From contig PFVX01000037.1 in assembly GCA_002790835.1 (NCBI GenBank), forward strand, positions 1-60,722: a DNA stretch of 60,722 nt, in the 5' to 3' direction. Positions 49,417 through 58,873 of this stretch are shown piece after piece (the first letter of the stretch is position 1; each line of letters begins with the position of its first letter). The translations under genes and the position numbers were made by a program. The notes beneath the pieces were generated by a model that was not told where the DNA came from, did not search any database, and saw nothing but the letters and a program-made list of their open reading frames with translations. Source of the DNA: a bacterium CG_4_9_14_3_um_filter_65_15. GTDB lineage: Bacteria > Krumholzibacteriota > Krumholzibacteriia > LZORAL124-64-63.

Positions 49417-52262
49417 CGCAGCAGAATCACCTTCCTGGTGGTTGAGCCGGGCAGACCCTCCAGGCGGAGGAAATACAACCCGGCGGGAACTCCCATTCCC
49501 CGACTATCGCAGCCGTCCCAGCCCAGAACGCTCACACCACCGGGAACGGGCAGGCTGTCGATGCGGCGGCCGCGCAGGTCGTAGATGACCACAGCGCCGG
49601 TCGCCGCGACCGGAAGATTCGCCTCGACCCGGAGGGGCGGCGTGCCGGGGTTCGGCCACGGCAGCCCGAGGCTCCCGCTATCCGGCGAGCTGGTTTCCGC
49701 GCCCAGGGACAGCGCACGCGTGGCGACCCAACCGTAGGGTCCCGTCGCCAGAAGCCGGATCAGGGCAACATCGGAGTCAACCATAGCACGCAACGGGGCC
49801 CACGCCACCTTGACCGAGGCCGTCGTCGGGATGGTCCCGCGGTCGACCCAGACCTTGCCCGCCTCCTGATAGGACTGCAGGACCATCTGGTCCGGTTCAG
49901 CGTCCGGCCACGGCCAGGTCCAGGTCAAGCGGCGGTCGCCACCCGCATCGTCCTGCCACAGAGCGGCGAAAGGCAGGGTGTCCGCCGCTGCGGTGATGGT
50001 TTCCAGGGCCGCGACAAACCATCCGCGGCGACGCCACAAATTGTTGCTGCCGAACTGGAATCCCAGGTGCCAGGGCCCGGAGTCCGGTTTGACCACCACA
50101 TCCACGTTCCAGACGATCTTGCCCTCCCGCAAGGACAGGGAATCGCAAGCGAAGACGTCCTGACCCTGGAGTTCGTTCACCGCCTTGGGCGAAATTTGGT
50201 GATCGTAACCGCCAACCGGGACGGCAGGGATTGTGCCACCTGTCCCCCTCGACCAGACGAGGCGTCCGCCGTCGATGGCCGTGCCTGCGGCCAGGGTTTC
50301 ACTCTCGATGGCGTGGACCAGTCTGACCGCCACCACGTCGGCAGCCAAGGGTGGCGAAGACAGGGTCGCGAAAGCGGAATTGTCATAGTGGACGTCCGGC
50401 CAGCTGGAACCGTCGGGAAACTCGCCCCCCGTACAGGCCAGCACCGCGCCCCCGGTCGCCGCCGGAGCAGCCGGAGCCGGCCAGCGATACCAGGTGGTGC
50501 CGCTGGAACCATCCGCGTTGATCGACCACGGGCCCGGCCATTGGCCGGTGAAATCCAGAGCGTCGGCAGATGTCTTCCAGACCCAGGTCTCGGTGGACGG
50601 AGGCAGGGCTCCCAGAGCTTCCTGCCCTTGCAGCCGGAACACCGTTGCGGCCCCGGCCGGCGGATCCAGACCGAACAGCCAGGTGATGGCCGCGGCGGGC
50701 CGGTACCATCCGGCGCCGTCGTCGAAAAGGGGGATCCGCAAGGAATCCGCACCGGCGGCGAACGTCCCCCAGGTGGGATCATCCAGCACGACGTCGCAGG
50801 TCACGGGCGCGACGAGACGCCGGCCTGCGGTGCCCATGGCCAGGTCCACCAGGCCGGCCGCCGCATCGACGGCGAAGCGATAGGACACGCCGGATTCCCC
50901 GGACGGAACCACCTCCACCGTCACGCCTGCGGCGGTGGTTTGAATGTTCTCCAGGGAGAACCGGCCGACCCCGTCGTAACCGATCAGGCTGGGCTGTCCC
51001 GCGGACGGCAAGGCGTGCACTCCCCGCGTCCCCGGAAAGAGGTCCGCTCCGCTGCCGCTGTCGAGGCCGTCATGCAGGGAGACGTCGCCATCGGCCTCCA
51101 CCACGCCCACCCGCAGGTGCCAACCACCGGGCCCGCCCAGCGCGAGGTTGCCCTCCGCCAGGGATTCATCCACGTGATAGACGATGAGGTTTCCGCCGGG
51201 CACCGCCGCGTCGAAGGGCGCCGACAGATCGGGAGACCGCACTTCCAGGAGGAAGTATTCCTGCACGGAACCGGAAACCGAAAGCCGGCCCACCTTCCCT
51301 CCTGCGGCAACCGGTGAAATGATCACGGGATCGTTCCGGTAGGGGGTCAACACCTCGGCCTCGGCCCAGCCCAGATGCAGGAGGGTGTAGGCGTCGGGCA
51401 AAGCCGGGCTGCGGCCGGATCCGGAACCCCAGGCTCCGGCCGACATGAGACTGAAAGCGCCCAGGCCGCCCCGGGATACCACCTCGCTTGCTCCCCCCGG
51501 CGCCAGCGAGAGGTCGTACCGGTCCTCCATCCCGAGCAGGTGGCCCGTCTCATGGGCCCAGACGCCCGGCCCGCTGGCGGCGCTGGCCACCGCGTAAAAG
51601 GACGCGGCGACGCCATCCTGCAGGACAGGATCCTGCAGGTAGAACTGCAGAGCCTGGATCAGGCCGGTCGCGGGGTCGTTCTCCTGACCCACACCCGCAT
51701 GAACCAGCAGGACGCCGTCCAACTCGCCGTTGTCGTCCCCCGAACCGGGCACCCCGTCGGGTCCATCGGCATCCAGGCGGGCGAAGTCGATCCCCCACGC
51801 CGCGACGGTCTCCAGGGCTTGTCGAGCCATGGCCCGCGTGCGGTTGAATCCGTTCCATCCGAGGTCCGAATAGTCCGCACGCTCACCGTCCAGATGCACC
51901 ACCGGGGAAACCAGCGAAACCAGTTCGAGCCTTCCGCCGGAAGCGGCCTGGAAATACGCGCGCAGGGATTGGGGATCCGGACCGGCCACCCGCCGGCCGA
52001 GATCTTCGCCGGCAAAATCGTCGGGAAAACGGCTATCGGAAAAATCCACGGGGATGACCAGCAGGCCAAAGGTCGGCGCCCGACCCTTGTCGGCTGCGTC
52101 CCGGGAGCGGTCGCGAAGATCCTGACGCCGTTCGGCACGCAACCGGAGCAAGGTGGCATCGGGAACGGGCTCATTGGCGGCCGCAAGACCTGTTCCGAGG
52201 GAACACAGCAGCAACGTCAGCCATACGGAGGCGGCGGAACAAGTTCGCAATGGTAAAGTCAT
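49413..52262 (-). CDS. Secreted M6-type metalloprotease with C-terminal FlgD-like/T9SS-like domain
   Basis: This is a large exported zinc protease. The signal peptide ends near residue 29 (GTGLAAA). The catalytic site is HETGHLLGMEDRYD, with H237, E238 and H241 and a downstream D247, which fits the immune-inhibitor-A (M6) class. The segments APTFGLLVIPVDFSDSRF and SLRAYFQAASGGRLEL lead into it as in that family. The middle (about 430-840) is a set of beta-rich modules. The last 80 residues form a FlgD/FN3-like sandwich ([58 protein letters not shown]), a module that anchors or sorts proteins in FCB-type bacteria. It overlaps the transglycosylase gene by ATGA. The ribosome site is weak. Confidence 0.87.
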   Translation of the reverse strand: MTLPLRTCSAASVWLTLLLCSLGTGLAAANEPVPDATLLRLRAERRQDLRDRSRDAADKGRAPTFGLLVIPVDFSDSRFPDDFAGEDLGRRVAGPDPQSLRAYFQAASGGRLELVSLVSPVVHLDGERADYSDLGWNGFNRTRAMARQALETVAAWGIDFARLDADGPDGVPGSGDDNGELDGVLLVHAGVGQENDPATGLIQALQFYLQDPVLQDGVAASFYAVASAASGPGVWAHETGHLLGMEDRYDLSLAPGGASEVVSRGGLGAFSLMSAGAWGSGSGRSPALPDAYTLLHLGWAEAEVLTPYRNDPVIISPVAAGGKVGRLSVSGSVQEYFLLEVRSPDLSAPFDAAVPGGNLIVYHVDESLAEGNLALGGPGGWHLRVGVVEADGDVSLHDGLDSGSGADLFPGTRGVHALPSAGQPSLIGYDGVGRFSLENIQTTAAGVTVEVVPSGESGVSYRFAVDAAAGLVDLAMGTAGRRLVAPVTCDVVLDDPTWGTFAAGADSLRIPLFDDGAGWYRPAAAITWLFGLDPPAGAATVFRLQGQEALGALPPSTETWVWKTSADALDFTGQWPGPWSINADGSSGTTWYRWPAPAAPAATGGAVLACTGGEFPDGSSWPDVHYDNSAFATLSSPPLAADVVAVRLVHAIESETLAAGTAIDGGRLVWSRGTGGTIPAVPVGGYDHQISPKAVNELQGQDVFACDSLSLREGKIVWNVDVVVKPDSGPWHLGFQFGSNNLWRRRGWFVAALETITAAADTLPFAALWQDDAGGDRRLTWTWPWPDAEPDQMVLQSYQEAGKVWVDRGTIPTTASVKVAWAPLRAMVDSDVALIRLLATGPYGWVATRALSLGAETSSPDSGSLGLPWPNPGTPPLRVEANLPVAATGAVVIYDLRGRRIDSLPVPGGVSVLGWDGCDSRGMGVPAGLYFLRLEGLPGSTTRKVILLR

Positions 52263-52317
52263 TTCGGTTTCTCATCCAGTGGGGCCAGAAGGCTCACCGA
52301 CAAGATACGATCATTCC

Positions 52318-53847
52318 TCAATGATTGAAATGCCTGCGCCCGGTGATCACCAGGGTCACCCCCAGTTTGTCGGCCGCTGCGGCCACCTCATCATCGCGGA
52401 TGGAGCCCCCCGGGGCGATGATGGCCTTCACCCCAGCGGCCGCAAGGTACTCGATCCCGTCGGGGAAGGGGAAAAACCCGTCGGAGGCTGCGCAGCAACC
52501 CTGCAGGTCCAGATCCTGCTGCCCGGCTTTCATGATCGCGATGGCGGAACTGTCCACCCGGCTCATCTGACCGAAGCCCAGGCCGAGGGTTCCCGCTGGA
52601 TCGGCCAGGACGATGGCGTTGCTCTTGCCGTGCTTGCAGACCTTCCAGGCCATGACCAGGGTGGCGGCGAGGTCTTCATCCGGCTGCGGTCCGGCCGCAA
52701 CGCGCCACTCGGCCAGCTCCGGAAATCCGCTGTCCGCATCCTGGCGCAGACGCAGGCTCCCCCAGGCTTTTTCCTTGCCGGCGGTGGCGCTCTGGAAGCG
52801 GGCAAAGTCCACCGTCAGCACGCGCAGATTCTTCTTGCGGCCCAGATGCTCGCGCGCTCCCGGGGAGTAAGAGGGCGCCGCGACGATTTCCAGGAAGCGC
52901 CCTCCCAGGATCTCGGCGGCGGCCATGTCGCACTCGTCGTGAAAAACGAAGATGCCTCCGAAGGCCGAGACCGGATCGCACCGCAGGGCCCGCTCCAGTC
53001 CCACCGCTCCGGGGCCCATCCCGAACCCGCATGGGTTGGTGTGCTTGAGAGCCGCGCAGCACGGCTCATCGAAATCGGCCACGAGCTGCAGGCCGGCCAC
53101 CAGGTCCACGATGTTGTTGTAGGAAAGTTCCTTGCCCCCATGCTGGACGACGCCCAGAGCCGCCAGGTCGCCCCCTGGGGCCGTGATGGTCATGGCAGCC
53201 GACTGGTGGGGGTTCTCCCCGTAGCGCAGCGGAGTCGTGCCGCAGGCGCCTGAGTCGAACCAGGCGGAGATGGCCCGATCGTAGGCCGCGGTTCGGGCGA
53301 AGGCCGCCGCGGCCAGTTCCCGCCGATAGGCCGCAGGGACCTGCCCGGAATCCGCGTCCAGTTCGGTCAGGAAACGATCATACTGGTCCGGGCTCGAAAG
53401 CACCGCAACGCGGGCGTGGTTCTTCGCCGCAGCCCGCAACAGGGTCGGTCCCCCGATGTCGATCTTCTCCACCACGGCTGCGGGTTCGTTTTGCGCGGCA
53501 GCGGTCTCCTCGAAACGGTACAGGTTCACCACGACCAGGTCGATGGGCGCGATCCCCAGCTCGTCGTCCAGGTCCGCGAAATCTTCCACCCGGGCACCGA
53601 GGATCCCACCGTGGATCACCGGATGGAGGGTCTTGACCCTGCCACCGAAGATCTCGGGGTAGCCCGTCAATTCACTGACCTGGACGACTTCGAGTCCCAG
53701 GTCGCGCAGGTATGCCGCGGTCCCTCCGGAAGCGACCAGCTGGAACCCGGCCCGGGACAGGGCGGGCGCCAGGCTGTCGAGGCCCGTCTTGTCCGTCACG
53801 CTCAACAAGGCCCGGCGTGCCGTGCGTCCTACAGGTATGCTGCCCAT
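52318..53847 (-). CDS. purH: Bifunctional AICAR formyltransferase / IMP cyclohydrolase
   Basis: PurH performs the last two steps of IMP synthesis. The N-terminal MGS-like cyclohydrolase domain has LLSVTDKTGL, ASGGTAAYL and GRVKTLHPVIHGGIL. The C-terminal transformylase has RYGENPHQSA, the catalytic KHTNPCGFG (a Lys-His pair), KHGKSNAIV, SDGFFPFPDGIE and, near the end, IAPGGSIRDDEVA. The length of 509 aa is normal. AAGAGG lies seven bases before the ATG, and the gene overlaps purC by 19 nt. It follows the purC promoter at 54816-54844. Confidence 0.97.
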   Translation of the reverse strand: MGSIPVGRTARRALLSVTDKTGLDSLAPALSRAGFQLVASGGTAAYLRDLGLEVVQVSELTGYPEIFGGRVKTLHPVIHGGILGARVEDFADLDDELGIAPIDLVVVNLYRFEETAAAQNEPAAVVEKIDIGGPTLLRAAAKNHARVAVLSSPDQYDRFLTELDADSGQVPAAYRRELAAAAFARTAAYDRAISAWFDSGACGTTPLRYGENPHQSAAMTITAPGGDLAALGVVQHGGKELSYNNIVDLVAGLQLVADFDEPCCAALKHTNPCGFGMGPGAVGLERALRCDPVSAFGGIFVFHDECDMAAAEILGGRFLEIVAAPSYSPGAREHLGRKKNLRVLTVDFARFQSATAGKEKAWGSLRLRQDADSGFPELAEWRVAAGPQPDEDLAATLVMAWKVCKHGKSNAIVLADPAGTLGLGFGQMSRVDSSAIAIMKAGQQDLDLQGCCAASDGFFPFPDGIEYLAAAGVKAIIAPGGSIRDDEVAAAADKLGVTLVITGRRHFNH

Positions 53848-54734
53848 CGTTTGGCCTCTTGGGGAAAGAGAATGTCCAGGACTTCGCGGTACCGGCGCGA
53901 TGTCCGCTCCAGCACCTCTGCGGGAATGTGCGGTCCGGGCGCTTCCTTGTTCCAGTCGCAGGTCTCCAGGAAGTTGCGCAGGATCTGCTTGTCCCAGCTC
54001 TCCGGTTCGCCACCGGGTGTGTGGCCTTCAGCCGGCCAGAAGCGGCTGGAATCGGGTGTGAGCGCCTCATCGATGAGGATCAAGCGCCCGTCCACCAGAC
54101 CGAACTCGAACTTGGTGTCGGCGATGATCACGCCCCGGTCCCGCGCCCGATCGGCGGCCTGCGCATAGAGGCTGAGGCTGACGTCGCGCATGCGCGCAGC
54201 GGCTTCCCCGCCCACCAGTCGCTCCATTTCCGCATAGGGAATGTTCTCGTCGTGGCCGGTGGCCGCCTTGGTCGAGGGGGTGAACAGGGGCTCGGGCAAC
54301 TGCTCGGCCAGGCGCAGGCCATCGGGCAACCGATGACCGCAGATCGTGCCGTCCTTGCCGTAGGACTTCCAGCCCGACCCGGCGATGTATCCGCGAACCA
54401 CGCATTCCACGTCGTAACGTTCGGCCTTGCGCACCAGCAACGCCCGCCCGGCCAAGGCCTCGCCGTGGGCGGCAAAAGCCGCGGGAAATTCCGCCGGGTC
54501 GGTCGTCAGGACATGGTTGGGGATCACGTCGCGGAAATAGTCGAACCAGCCCAGGGCCATGGCGTTGAGCACCACTCCCCGGCCGGGCACAACCTGGTCC
54601 ATGACCACGTCGAATGCGGAAATCCGGTCCGTGGTCACGATGAGCAACTGGTCGCCGAGATCGAAAAGATCGCGGACTTTGCCTTCGAAATCGGGCGTCA
54701 GGCCCAGATCGCGGGAGGAACGAAAAGCAGGCAT
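53829..54734 (-). CDS. purC: Phosphoribosylaminoimidazole-succinocarboxamide synthase (SAICAR synthetase)
   Basis: PurC adds aspartate to CAIR in purine synthesis. GKVRDLFDLGDQLLIVTTDRISAFDVVM (18-45) is the ATP-binding start, and VECVVRGYIAGSGWKSY and IADTKFEFG follow, together with LIDEALTPDSSRFW. The length of 301 aa fits the longer bacterial type. GGGAG lies six bases before the ATG. The gene begins a purC-purH pair behind a strong promoter, and no riboswitch-like fold was found in the 75-nt leader. Confidence 0.96.
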   Translation of the reverse strand: MPAFRSSRDLGLTPDFEGKVRDLFDLGDQLLIVTTDRISAFDVVMDQVVPGRGVVLNAMALGWFDYFRDVIPNHVLTTDPAEFPAAFAAHGEALAGRALLVRKAERYDVECVVRGYIAGSGWKSYGKDGTICGHRLPDGLRLAEQLPEPLFTPSTKAATGHDENIPYAEMERLVGGEAAARMRDVSLSLYAQAADRARDRGVIIADTKFEFGLVDGRLILIDEALTPDSSRFWPAEGHTPGGEPESWDKQILRNFLETCDWNKEAPGPHIPAEVLERTSRRYREVLDILFPQEAKRWAAYL

Positions 54735-54815
54735 CGGGAGCTCCCGGGGTAGGGATTTGGTGCAGCAACCGACAGCTGCGAAGTGGAATCGACCAACCGG
54801 CGAACGGCAGTGCGC

Positions 54816-54844
54816 ATACTAGAAAGGAGGCCTGAATCTGTCAA
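54816..54844 (-). promoter_or_regulatory. Promoter of purC-purH
   Basis: Minus-strand TTGACA (54839-54844, perfect) and TAGTAT (54816-54821) are separated by 17 nt. The -35 overlaps the stop codon of the upstream comEC gene, and a leader of about 75 nt follows. Confidence 0.8.
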
Positions 54845-57354
54845 GGCGCGGGCAGGAATCCGCCGCCGCCATAGAGGGTCCGCCAGGCCAAACCTCCCGT
54901 CTTGTCCCAGGCCAAGCGGATGCTTCCGGAACAATCCGTGCGCACCGTGGGCACGGTGTCGCCATCCACCACGTACGGCCCGTGCCGGGGGTGCAGATAG
55001 CGATTGCCCACGCCGCAACTGATGAGGCACAAGCGCGGCCGAATGCGCGCAACGAAAGGCCCGCTGCCCGACGTGTCGCTGCCGTGGTGTCCGGCCTTCC
55101 AGGCCTGGGTCCCGGCGAAATCGGGGTGACCGGCCACAAAACGCGCCTCCCCTGCCTTCTCCTGGTCCCCGCCCCAGAGCATCATGGGTTGTCCCTCCCT
55201 GCGCAGGGCAATCAGGAGCGAATGGTCGTTCTCGCTGAGGGTCTCGTCGGCAGGCTCCGGCACCTGCAAAAGGGTCAGGTCCCAATCCTGCCAACGATGC
55301 AGCACCTCTCCCTGTCGCACGATCAAGGGACGTCCGCCAGCGGGGGGAAACGCCCTCCCGCCGCAAAGCCAGGCACCCACCCCCATTTCTTCGGCCAAGG
55401 CCCCGGCGCCACCCGTATGATCCAGATGCCCGTGGCTGAGGACCACCAGATCCACCTGCGCGATTCCCTGACGCCGCAGATACGGCCCCAGGCTCCGCTC
55501 CCAGAGCGTTGTGCTGCCGGGACCCATGCCCAGGCGCCCGCCCGTGTCGATGACGCAGCGCCAACCGTCGGGAAAGGCCAGGACCGCGCAGTCACCCTGC
55601 TCCACGTCAACCTGCCAGGCTACCGGTCCGTTGTGGGGGCTCAGATCCCGGCCTGTCCGGACGAAGGAGAAGAGCACGGCGAGCAGAATGAAACCCAGCG
55701 TGGCCGCCCCGACCAGCGACGACATCTTCCTGCGCCGCATCCGGTACACAACCACGAGAATCCCCGCAGTCCCCACCAGCCACAACAGCCACAGCGCCCC
55801 ACCTGGCGTGGCCATGGTCATGAGGCCGGGTGCCGCTCGTGACGAGGCCGGATGCACCGCGACCAGCAGACCCCTCCAGGCAACGGTGTCCCAGGCCGCG
55901 AACCCAGCAGCGGCCCAGGGCCACCACCCGGTGACCAGGACCAACACCGTGAGCCAGACCACCAGGGCAAAATACGGAACCACGACCAGGTTTGCCGCCA
56001 ACGACCAGGCGTTCAACCGGCCGAAGGATGCGGCCACCACCGGCAGGGTGAACCATTGGGCCGCGAGGCTGACCCCGAGGCCGACCGCCACCCACCCCAT
56101 CAAACCCGGCAAATTTTTCTGCAGGTCCTGCAGGGCCGGCCCCATGGCCAGGATTCCTCCGGCCGCCAGATAGGAAAGGGTGCTTCCCACATCCAAAAGC
56201 TGCCAGGGCATCCAAACCGACGTGACGAGAAAGAGAAGACCCAGGTGACGCAACGGATCCCCCCGCCGAGCAAACGGAACCGCGGCCATGCTGAGTGACA
56301 GCAGACCCGCCGCTCTGACCACCGACCCCGGCGCACCGGTCAGCAGGCCGTACACGGCCAGAACGGGTAACAGGCCGATCAGCTTGGCCGAAGGACCGAC
56401 CCCGAGGATGGTCGGCAGCAACAGGACGATGCCCACCAGGATCCCCACATGCAGACCGCTGAGAGCGAACAGATGGGCCAGCCCGAGATCCACGAACGGG
56501 GCACTCCCACTCTGGGCGAGGGGGGATTTGTGTCCGGTCAGGACCGCGCCGGCCAGAGCAGCTTCCGGCGGTGGAAGACGAGCCTCCAGGCTACCCAGAA
56601 CATTTTCCCGCATCGATGCAATCGCGGCCATCACCACCTGGATCGCACCAGGCCCGGCAGGCAGGTCGCGATGCTCATCCACCCACCCGCGCCAGACCAA
56701 GCCTTTGCCCAGCAGGTAGCGGCGATCGGAAAATCCACCCGGCATGGCGCTGCGACCGGGCGGACGCAGTTTCACCCGGGCGGTGAAGACCGAACCGGGG
56801 ATCGGAGCGGGGCCTTCCATCTTCAGGAGCACGCCTTGACCGGGCCGTGGGACCGGGCCGACAGGGTCCCGCCCCGGACCTCGGGCCAGGATGACGGCCG
56901 GAATCTGCCGTCGGCCTGCGGACTTGTCGGCGGCCCACCCGGTCGCCCGCAGGACGGCGACCCCCTGCCACTGCTCCGCCGGGATGTGGGCCCACACCGG
57001 TTGTGCCGTCCGCTGACCGGCCAGCCTGATCTGCTCCCGGTAGGCTGAGCCGCATCCCAGGGCCAACAGGAGGGCCACCCCCAGGACCCCGCCGGCAGGG
57101 AGTCGGGGCAGGGCCAGCAGCAGGGCCGTTCCCACAACCGCACGAGCCAACCACGGGGGCGGTATGCCCCCCAGAGGGGCGGGGATCGGGGAGGATGTGA
57201 ATCCCAGATGGAATCCGCACAGCAAAACGGACGCCCAGACCAGGGGCCATTTTCTGCGGAGAATGGGGTCCAGGTTGAAGAGGAGTTTCAGGAATTGCGG
57301 TCGGAGTCCGGCAACATGCGGAAATGGTCTCCAGAATTGTCCCAGAAATGGCAT
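54841..57354 (-). CDS. comEC: ComEC/Rec2-family DNA-uptake channel protein
   Basis: ComEC carries transforming DNA across the inner membrane. Several transmembrane helices begin near residue 35, an OB-like exposed region (about 120-230) follows, and the Competence domain contains AGAVLTGHKSPL and ALSGLHVGI. A C-terminal metallo-beta-lactamase-like domain starts near 590 with DVEQGDCAVLAFP, DTGG and SHGHLDHTGG (about 640), a metal-binding set consistent with a nuclease. The length of 837 aa is typical. The chosen ATG overlaps the diguanylate cyclase by 66 nt and has no good ribosome site; a later non-ATG start is possible. No other competence gene lies in the window. Confidence 0.92.
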   Translation of the reverse strand: MPFLGQFWRPFPHVAGLRPQFLKLLFNLDPILRRKWPLVWASVLLCGFHLGFTSSPIPAPLGGIPPPWLARAVVGTALLLALPRLPAGGVLGVALLLALGCGSAYREQIRLAGQRTAQPVWAHIPAEQWQGVAVLRATGWAADKSAGRRQIPAVILARGPGRDPVGPVPRPGQGVLLKMEGPAPIPGSVFTARVKLRPPGRSAMPGGFSDRRYLLGKGLVWRGWVDEHRDLPAGPGAIQVVMAAIASMRENVLGSLEARLPPPEAALAGAVLTGHKSPLAQSGSAPFVDLGLAHLFALSGLHVGILVGIVLLLPTILGVGPSAKLIGLLPVLAVYGLLTGAPGSVVRAAGLLSLSMAAVPFARRGDPLRHLGLLFLVTSVWMPWQLLDVGSTLSYLAAGGILAMGPALQDLQKNLPGLMGWVAVGLGVSLAAQWFTLPVVAASFGRLNAWSLAANLVVVPYFALVVWLTVLVLVTGWWPWAAAGFAAWDTVAWRGLLVAVHPASSRAAPGLMTMATPGGALWLLWLVGTAGILVVVYRMRRRKMSSLVGAATLGFILLAVLFSFVRTGRDLSPHNGPVAWQVDVEQGDCAVLAFPDGWRCVIDTGGRLGMGPGSTTLWERSLGPYLRRQGIAQVDLVVLSHGHLDHTGGAGALAEEMGVGAWLCGGRAFPPAGGRPLIVRQGEVLHRWQDWDLTLLQVPEPADETLSENDHSLLIALRREGQPMMLWGGDQEKAGEARFVAGHPDFAGTQAWKAGHHGSDTSGSGPFVARIRPRLCLISCGVGNRYLHPRHGPYVVDGDTVPTVRTDCSGSIRLAWDKTGGLAWRTLYGGGGFLPAP

Positions 57355-58688
57355 TGATGGCGACCGGCATCCTTGGACATGTAGAGCATGGCGTCGGCCT
57401 TGCGAAACAGTTCGAAGGCGTCGGACCCGTCGGCAGGATAGGAGATCCCCCCGAAGGACAGCGTGATGGGCACGTCGGTTTTCTTGCCGTCGACCAGGAC
57501 CTCTTCATGCAGGTCGGCGTTCAGCAGTCGAGTCATGACATCCCGACCGGCTTCCGGAGCGGTGTCCGGAAGGATGAGAGCGAATTCCTCTCCGCCGATC
57601 CGGCAGACCTGGTCGATGCGCCGCAACTCCTCCTTGAGGCGCCGCGCCACGTACTGCAGGATCCGGTCCCCGGCCTGATGACCGTACCGGTCGTTGATCT
57701 TCTTGAACAAGTCGATGTCCCCGATAACCAGGGTCAGGGGGCGTTCCGTCCGCCGGGCACGCTCGAGTTCGATGGTGAAATGCTTGTCGAAAAACGCCCG
57801 GTTGTTGACGCCGGTCAGCGCGTCGGTGTGAATGATGAGGTTCACGTCCCGCTGGTGCCGCCAACGGTTGGAGACGAAGCGGGCCAGTCGTCCACCGACC
57901 TTGAGCAAGGTGTCACGACCCCAGCTCTCGGATGCCATGACGAACAGCAATCCGGCCTCGAGACCCTCTTCCTCGCTGCCCTCTTCGGACGGCTCCCGGA
58001 TGGGGATGGCGACGGCGACGAGATCCCCGCCGGGCAAGGGATTATCCCCCACCACGGCAGCCATTCCCGGGGGGAGTTCGCTCGCCTGGGGAATCCATAC
58101 CGAATGTCCCTGGTCACGCAATGTCAGCCAGGATGCCTGTCCCTGGGCTTGAGCCACGCTCACGATCCCCGGTGCCGTCTGATCCGTTGCAAGATCCCGA
58201 TGCAAAACCATTCCCAACCGGAGCTGTGGCGTGAAGCCCCGCAAGAGTTGGAGGATGTTGCCCAGAATCGCCGCCACGTCCCCGGTCTGGATGTCGCCCA
58301 GGCGCAGGTCCTGGGCCTCTTCCATGGCCCCCAATACCCCGTCCACCTCGAGGAGAGAATGGGTTTGCGCCGTGTCCGGGTTCGCGAATTCGGAAGGGGA
58401 AGAAGACGAGGTCGGGCGCAACTGGTAAAGCGGGGAAAGGTCGAGAATTTTTCCGTCGCGGCGGCTGAGGAAGTAGGCCTGGGAAGACGAGTCCTCCCCC
58501 TCCAGCCGGGCGCGGACAAGTAGATCTTGGCGCACCAGTTCCCGGACGACGGCCCCGGCAGCCGCCAGGAGCAAGGATTCCTGTCCCGAGCCCACCGCCT
58601 GCCGGACCGTGCGGCGCAAACCGGGTCCGACGGACTCCAGGGGCAGATCCTGGGTAAGGATTTTCCTCAATGTCTGGGAACGATCCAC
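57288..58688 (-). CDS. Diguanylate cyclase (GGDEF) with divergent N-terminal sensor region
   Basis: This protein makes cyclic di-GMP. Residues 1-285 form a regulatory region without a clear named domain, partly GAF-like (LRLGMVLHRD, LVAVAIPIRE, AGLLFVMA). The GGDEF domain starts with TDALTGVNNRAFF and has GDIDLFKKINDRYGH and the active GGEEF (365-369). The product-inhibition site RRID (356-359) is present five residues upstream, so feedback inhibition is likely. No membrane segment is seen. I place the start at the GTG at 58688, which has GAGG upstream. The ATG at 58715 would leave a leader of only about nine bases after the predicted promoter. It diverges from mltD. Confidence 0.88.
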   Translation of the reverse strand: MDRSQTLRKILTQDLPLESVGPGLRRTVRQAVGSGQESLLLAAAGAVVRELVRQDLLVRARLEGEDSSSQAYFLSRRDGKILDLSPLYQLRPTSSSSPSEFANPDTAQTHSLLEVDGVLGAMEEAQDLRLGDIQTGDVAAILGNILQLLRGFTPQLRLGMVLHRDLATDQTAPGIVSVAQAQGQASWLTLRDQGHSVWIPQASELPPGMAAVVGDNPLPGGDLVAVAIPIREPSEEGSEEEGLEAGLLFVMASESWGRDTLLKVGGRLARFVSNRWRHQRDVNLIIHTDALTGVNNRAFFDKHFTIELERARRTERPLTLVIGDIDLFKKINDRYGHQAGDRILQYVARRLKEELRRIDQVCRIGGEEFALILPDTAPEAGRDVMTRLLNADLHEEVLVDGKKTDVPITLSFGGISYPADGSDAFELFRKADAMLYMSKDAGRHQCHFWDNSGDHFRMLPDSDRNS

Positions 58689-58730
58689 TGATTGACACCT
58701 CACCCCAGGGTTCATTTCGCTTGATGATTA

Positions 58731-58759
58731 ATTATGACATATCGTAAGTATTTTGGCAA
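58731..58759 (-). promoter_or_regulatory. Promoter of the diguanylate cyclase gene
   Basis: Minus-strand TTGCCA (58754-58759) and CATAAT (58731-58736) are separated by 17 nt, within an AT-rich patch. Transcription would start near 58724. Confidence 0.7.
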
Positions 58760-58819
58760 GAATTACCCCCATTCTGCCAAGAAAAGTGGAAAGGAAAATG
58801 GCTGACCACGGAACGATTC

Positions 58820-58828
58820 TGGCATACT
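58820..58828 (+). promoter_or_regulatory. Possible extended -10 promoter of the mltD-like gene
   Basis: TGGCATACT has the TGn extension and a -10 of CATACT, but no -35 at 16-18 nt upstream. It would give a leader of about 40 nt. The assignment is weak. Confidence 0.35.
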
Positions 58829-58873
58829 TTGGTTCCCCCCCATTCCCCCATCGCATAGCAAAGGAATGCGTGC

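Noticed and set aside
54735-54810. Purine riboswitch in the purC leader
   Set aside because: The 75-nt leader lacks a three-way junction or the conserved loop pairs of the purine aptamer.
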